6,590 nucleotides of DNA. Origin: NIOZ-UU13 sp048635425 (lineage in GTDB: Bacteria; Planctomycetota; Phycisphaerae; Sedimentisphaerales; Anaerobacaceae). The position numbers were made by a program, and so were the translations under genes. The notes beneath the pieces were generated by a model. That model did not search any database. It was not told the origin of the DNA and saw nothing but the letters and a program-made list of their open reading frames with translations. This document shows positions 6,001 through 6,590 of the stretch, one piece after another. Each line of letters starts with the position of its first letter. The first letter of the stretch is position 1. The stretch covers positions 1 through 6,590 of the forward strand of contig JAIVYN010000205.1 of assembly GCA_048635425.1 (NCBI GenBank), in the 5' to 3' direction.

Positions 6001-6039
6001 AGAAAAGGGGCCTATACCGAATAATTCGGTATAGGCCCC
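6001..6039 (-). terminator. Strong intrinsic terminator of the secreted-protein gene
   Basis: Bases 6007-6021 are the exact reverse complement of 6025-6039, giving a 15-bp GC-capped stem with a 3-base loop (6022-6024). On the minus strand the stem is followed at once by TTTTCT (6006-6001). It lies about 80 bases after the stop codon at 6118. On the plus strand the stem is followed by GAATTC with no T-run, so it acts for the minus strand only. It should insulate the sigma operon from upstream transcription. Confidence 0.9.
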
Positions 6040-6117
6040 GAATTCGTGCAAATCCATCTCTCTGTTGTCCATCACCGTGGGCAGCTAATTGCCACTTGCG
6101 GCTTCTGGTTCCGTAGC

Positions 6118-6590
6118 CTACCGCTGCAGCCGAATGTCATCAAAGTACGCCGTACCTGAACCGCTGGGCTGTGGATTCTTCTTGTCGCCGAAACCAATGG
6201 CAATAGTATTGACATTGGCCAGGTTCACGCCCTGGTCTGCAAATGCCTGCAGGTCGATATTCCATTGGGTCCAGGTGTCTATCAATGCCGCATTGGGATT
6301 ATCGTGAAAGACCACTGCGCTGCCATTGAGAGCAACATACATCGGCTCAGGGTCGTTAGCGGCCATAGTGACACCGATGGCCTCTTGCGTCCACATCATC
6401 GGAGTAACCGTGCCGGTCGTCTGGACATTGGAGAATTCAGCCTTGCAGACCACACCAGAGCTATGACTGGTCAATGCCAAACCTATGTAGACGTTCTGAT
6501 TCATCAGAATATTCCTGAAGGACTGCTCCTGAGGATTAGCTGCTTCAACCATGTCTTCCCAGTTGACGCCGTCACTGGAGTGCTGGGCTG
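6118..6590 (-). CDS. Secreted planctomycete-type beta-sandwich protein, C-terminal part (5' truncated)
   Basis: The frame stays open to the window edge, so the methionine at 6552 is internal: the preceding codons give HSSDGVNWED, which runs smoothly into the rest. About 156 residues are visible. The first part (NVYIGLALTSHSSGVVCKAEFSNV, split here by function into a YIGLA strand and a SHSSGVVCKAEF strand) resembles the end of a DUF1349/LamG-like beta sandwich. After a TTGTVTP linker comes part of a second beta-rich module with EPMYVALNGSA, DTWTQWNIDLQAF, NTIAIGFGD and the final YFDDIRLQR. Such modules occur in large extracellular proteins of planctomycetes, often linked to polysaccharide binding or degradation; that role is recalled, not shown. 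No PEP-CTERM or other anchor follows. The gene ends about 80 bp before a strong terminator and is probably a separate transcription unit. Confidence 0.85.
   Translation of the reverse strand, partial: AQHSSDGVNWEDMVEAANPQEQSFRNILMNQNVYIGLALTSHSSGVVCKAEFSNVQTTGTVTPMMWTQEAIGVTMAANDPEPMYVALNGSAVVFHDNPNAALIDTWTQWNIDLQAFADQGVNLANVNTIAIGFGDKKNPQPSGSGTAYFDDIRLQR

Noticed and set aside
6007..6039. The 15-bp hairpin as a bidirectional terminator
   Set aside because: On the plus strand no T-run follows and no plus-strand gene ends nearby, so only minus-strand action is supported.
6118..6552. Start of the secreted-protein gene at the ATG at 6552
   Set aside because: The frame is open upstream to the window edge and the preceding codons read as normal protein (DGVNWED), with no Shine-Dalgarno before the ATG, so the gene is truncated by the window.

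Overview
The window looks like chromosome from an uncultured, anaerobic-type bacterium, most likely a planctomycete (Phycisphaerae-like). This rests on recalled resemblance, not on a search. The pointers are the secreted beta-sandwich protein ending in a YFDDIRL-type tail, the ECF sigma factor paired with a two-helix zinc-finger anti-sigma protein, and short dispersed palindromic repeats between genes. All eight genes lie on the minus strand, so transcription runs from high to low coordinates. I found no rRNA, tRNA, CRISPR array or phage gene.

Layout in transcription order. At 6590-6118 is the C-terminal part of a secreted protein whose start lies outside the window, followed by a strong intrinsic terminator (6001-6039). 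Next comes a roughly 163-bp MITE-like element with 17-bp perfect terminal inverted repeats and nested hairpins (5826-5988), then an AT-rich leader with a weak promoter candidate. The main gene train follows: ECF sigma factor (5660-5073), anti-sigma factor (5086-4640, overlapping the sigma gene by 14 bp), YbjQ-family protein (4635-4321, 4-bp gap), secreted or anchored alpha/beta hydrolase (4280-2835, 40-bp gap), NfeD-like membrane protein (2799-2341, 35-bp gap) and an SPFH paraslipin (2324-1371, 16-bp gap). After 110 bp that carry a degenerate short repeat comes a radical SAM protein with a C-terminal helix-hairpin-helix region (1260-121). The window begins with a perfect 40-bp inverted repeat around a 22-base loop (1-102), which is either a hairpin or a contig-end artefact.

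How the genes may work together. The sigma/anti-sigma pair is clearly co-transcribed and probably translationally coupled. The short gaps downstream suggest the same transcript continues into YbjQ, hydrolase, NfeD and paraslipin. NfeD and SPFH proteins are known partners that form membrane microdomain scaffolds, and in Bacillus subtilis the NfeD-flotillin pair YuaF/FloT is controlled by the ECF factor SigW. I therefore infer that this is a self-contained envelope-stress operon in which the sigma factor sits upstream of its own membrane-maintenance genes. The radical SAM gene resembles a family linked by genome context to DNA repair or modification. Whether it belongs to the same transcript is open.

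Several starts were moved from the longest open frame (TTG) to downstream ATG or GTG codons with a better Shine-Dalgarno. Each case is explained in the entry.
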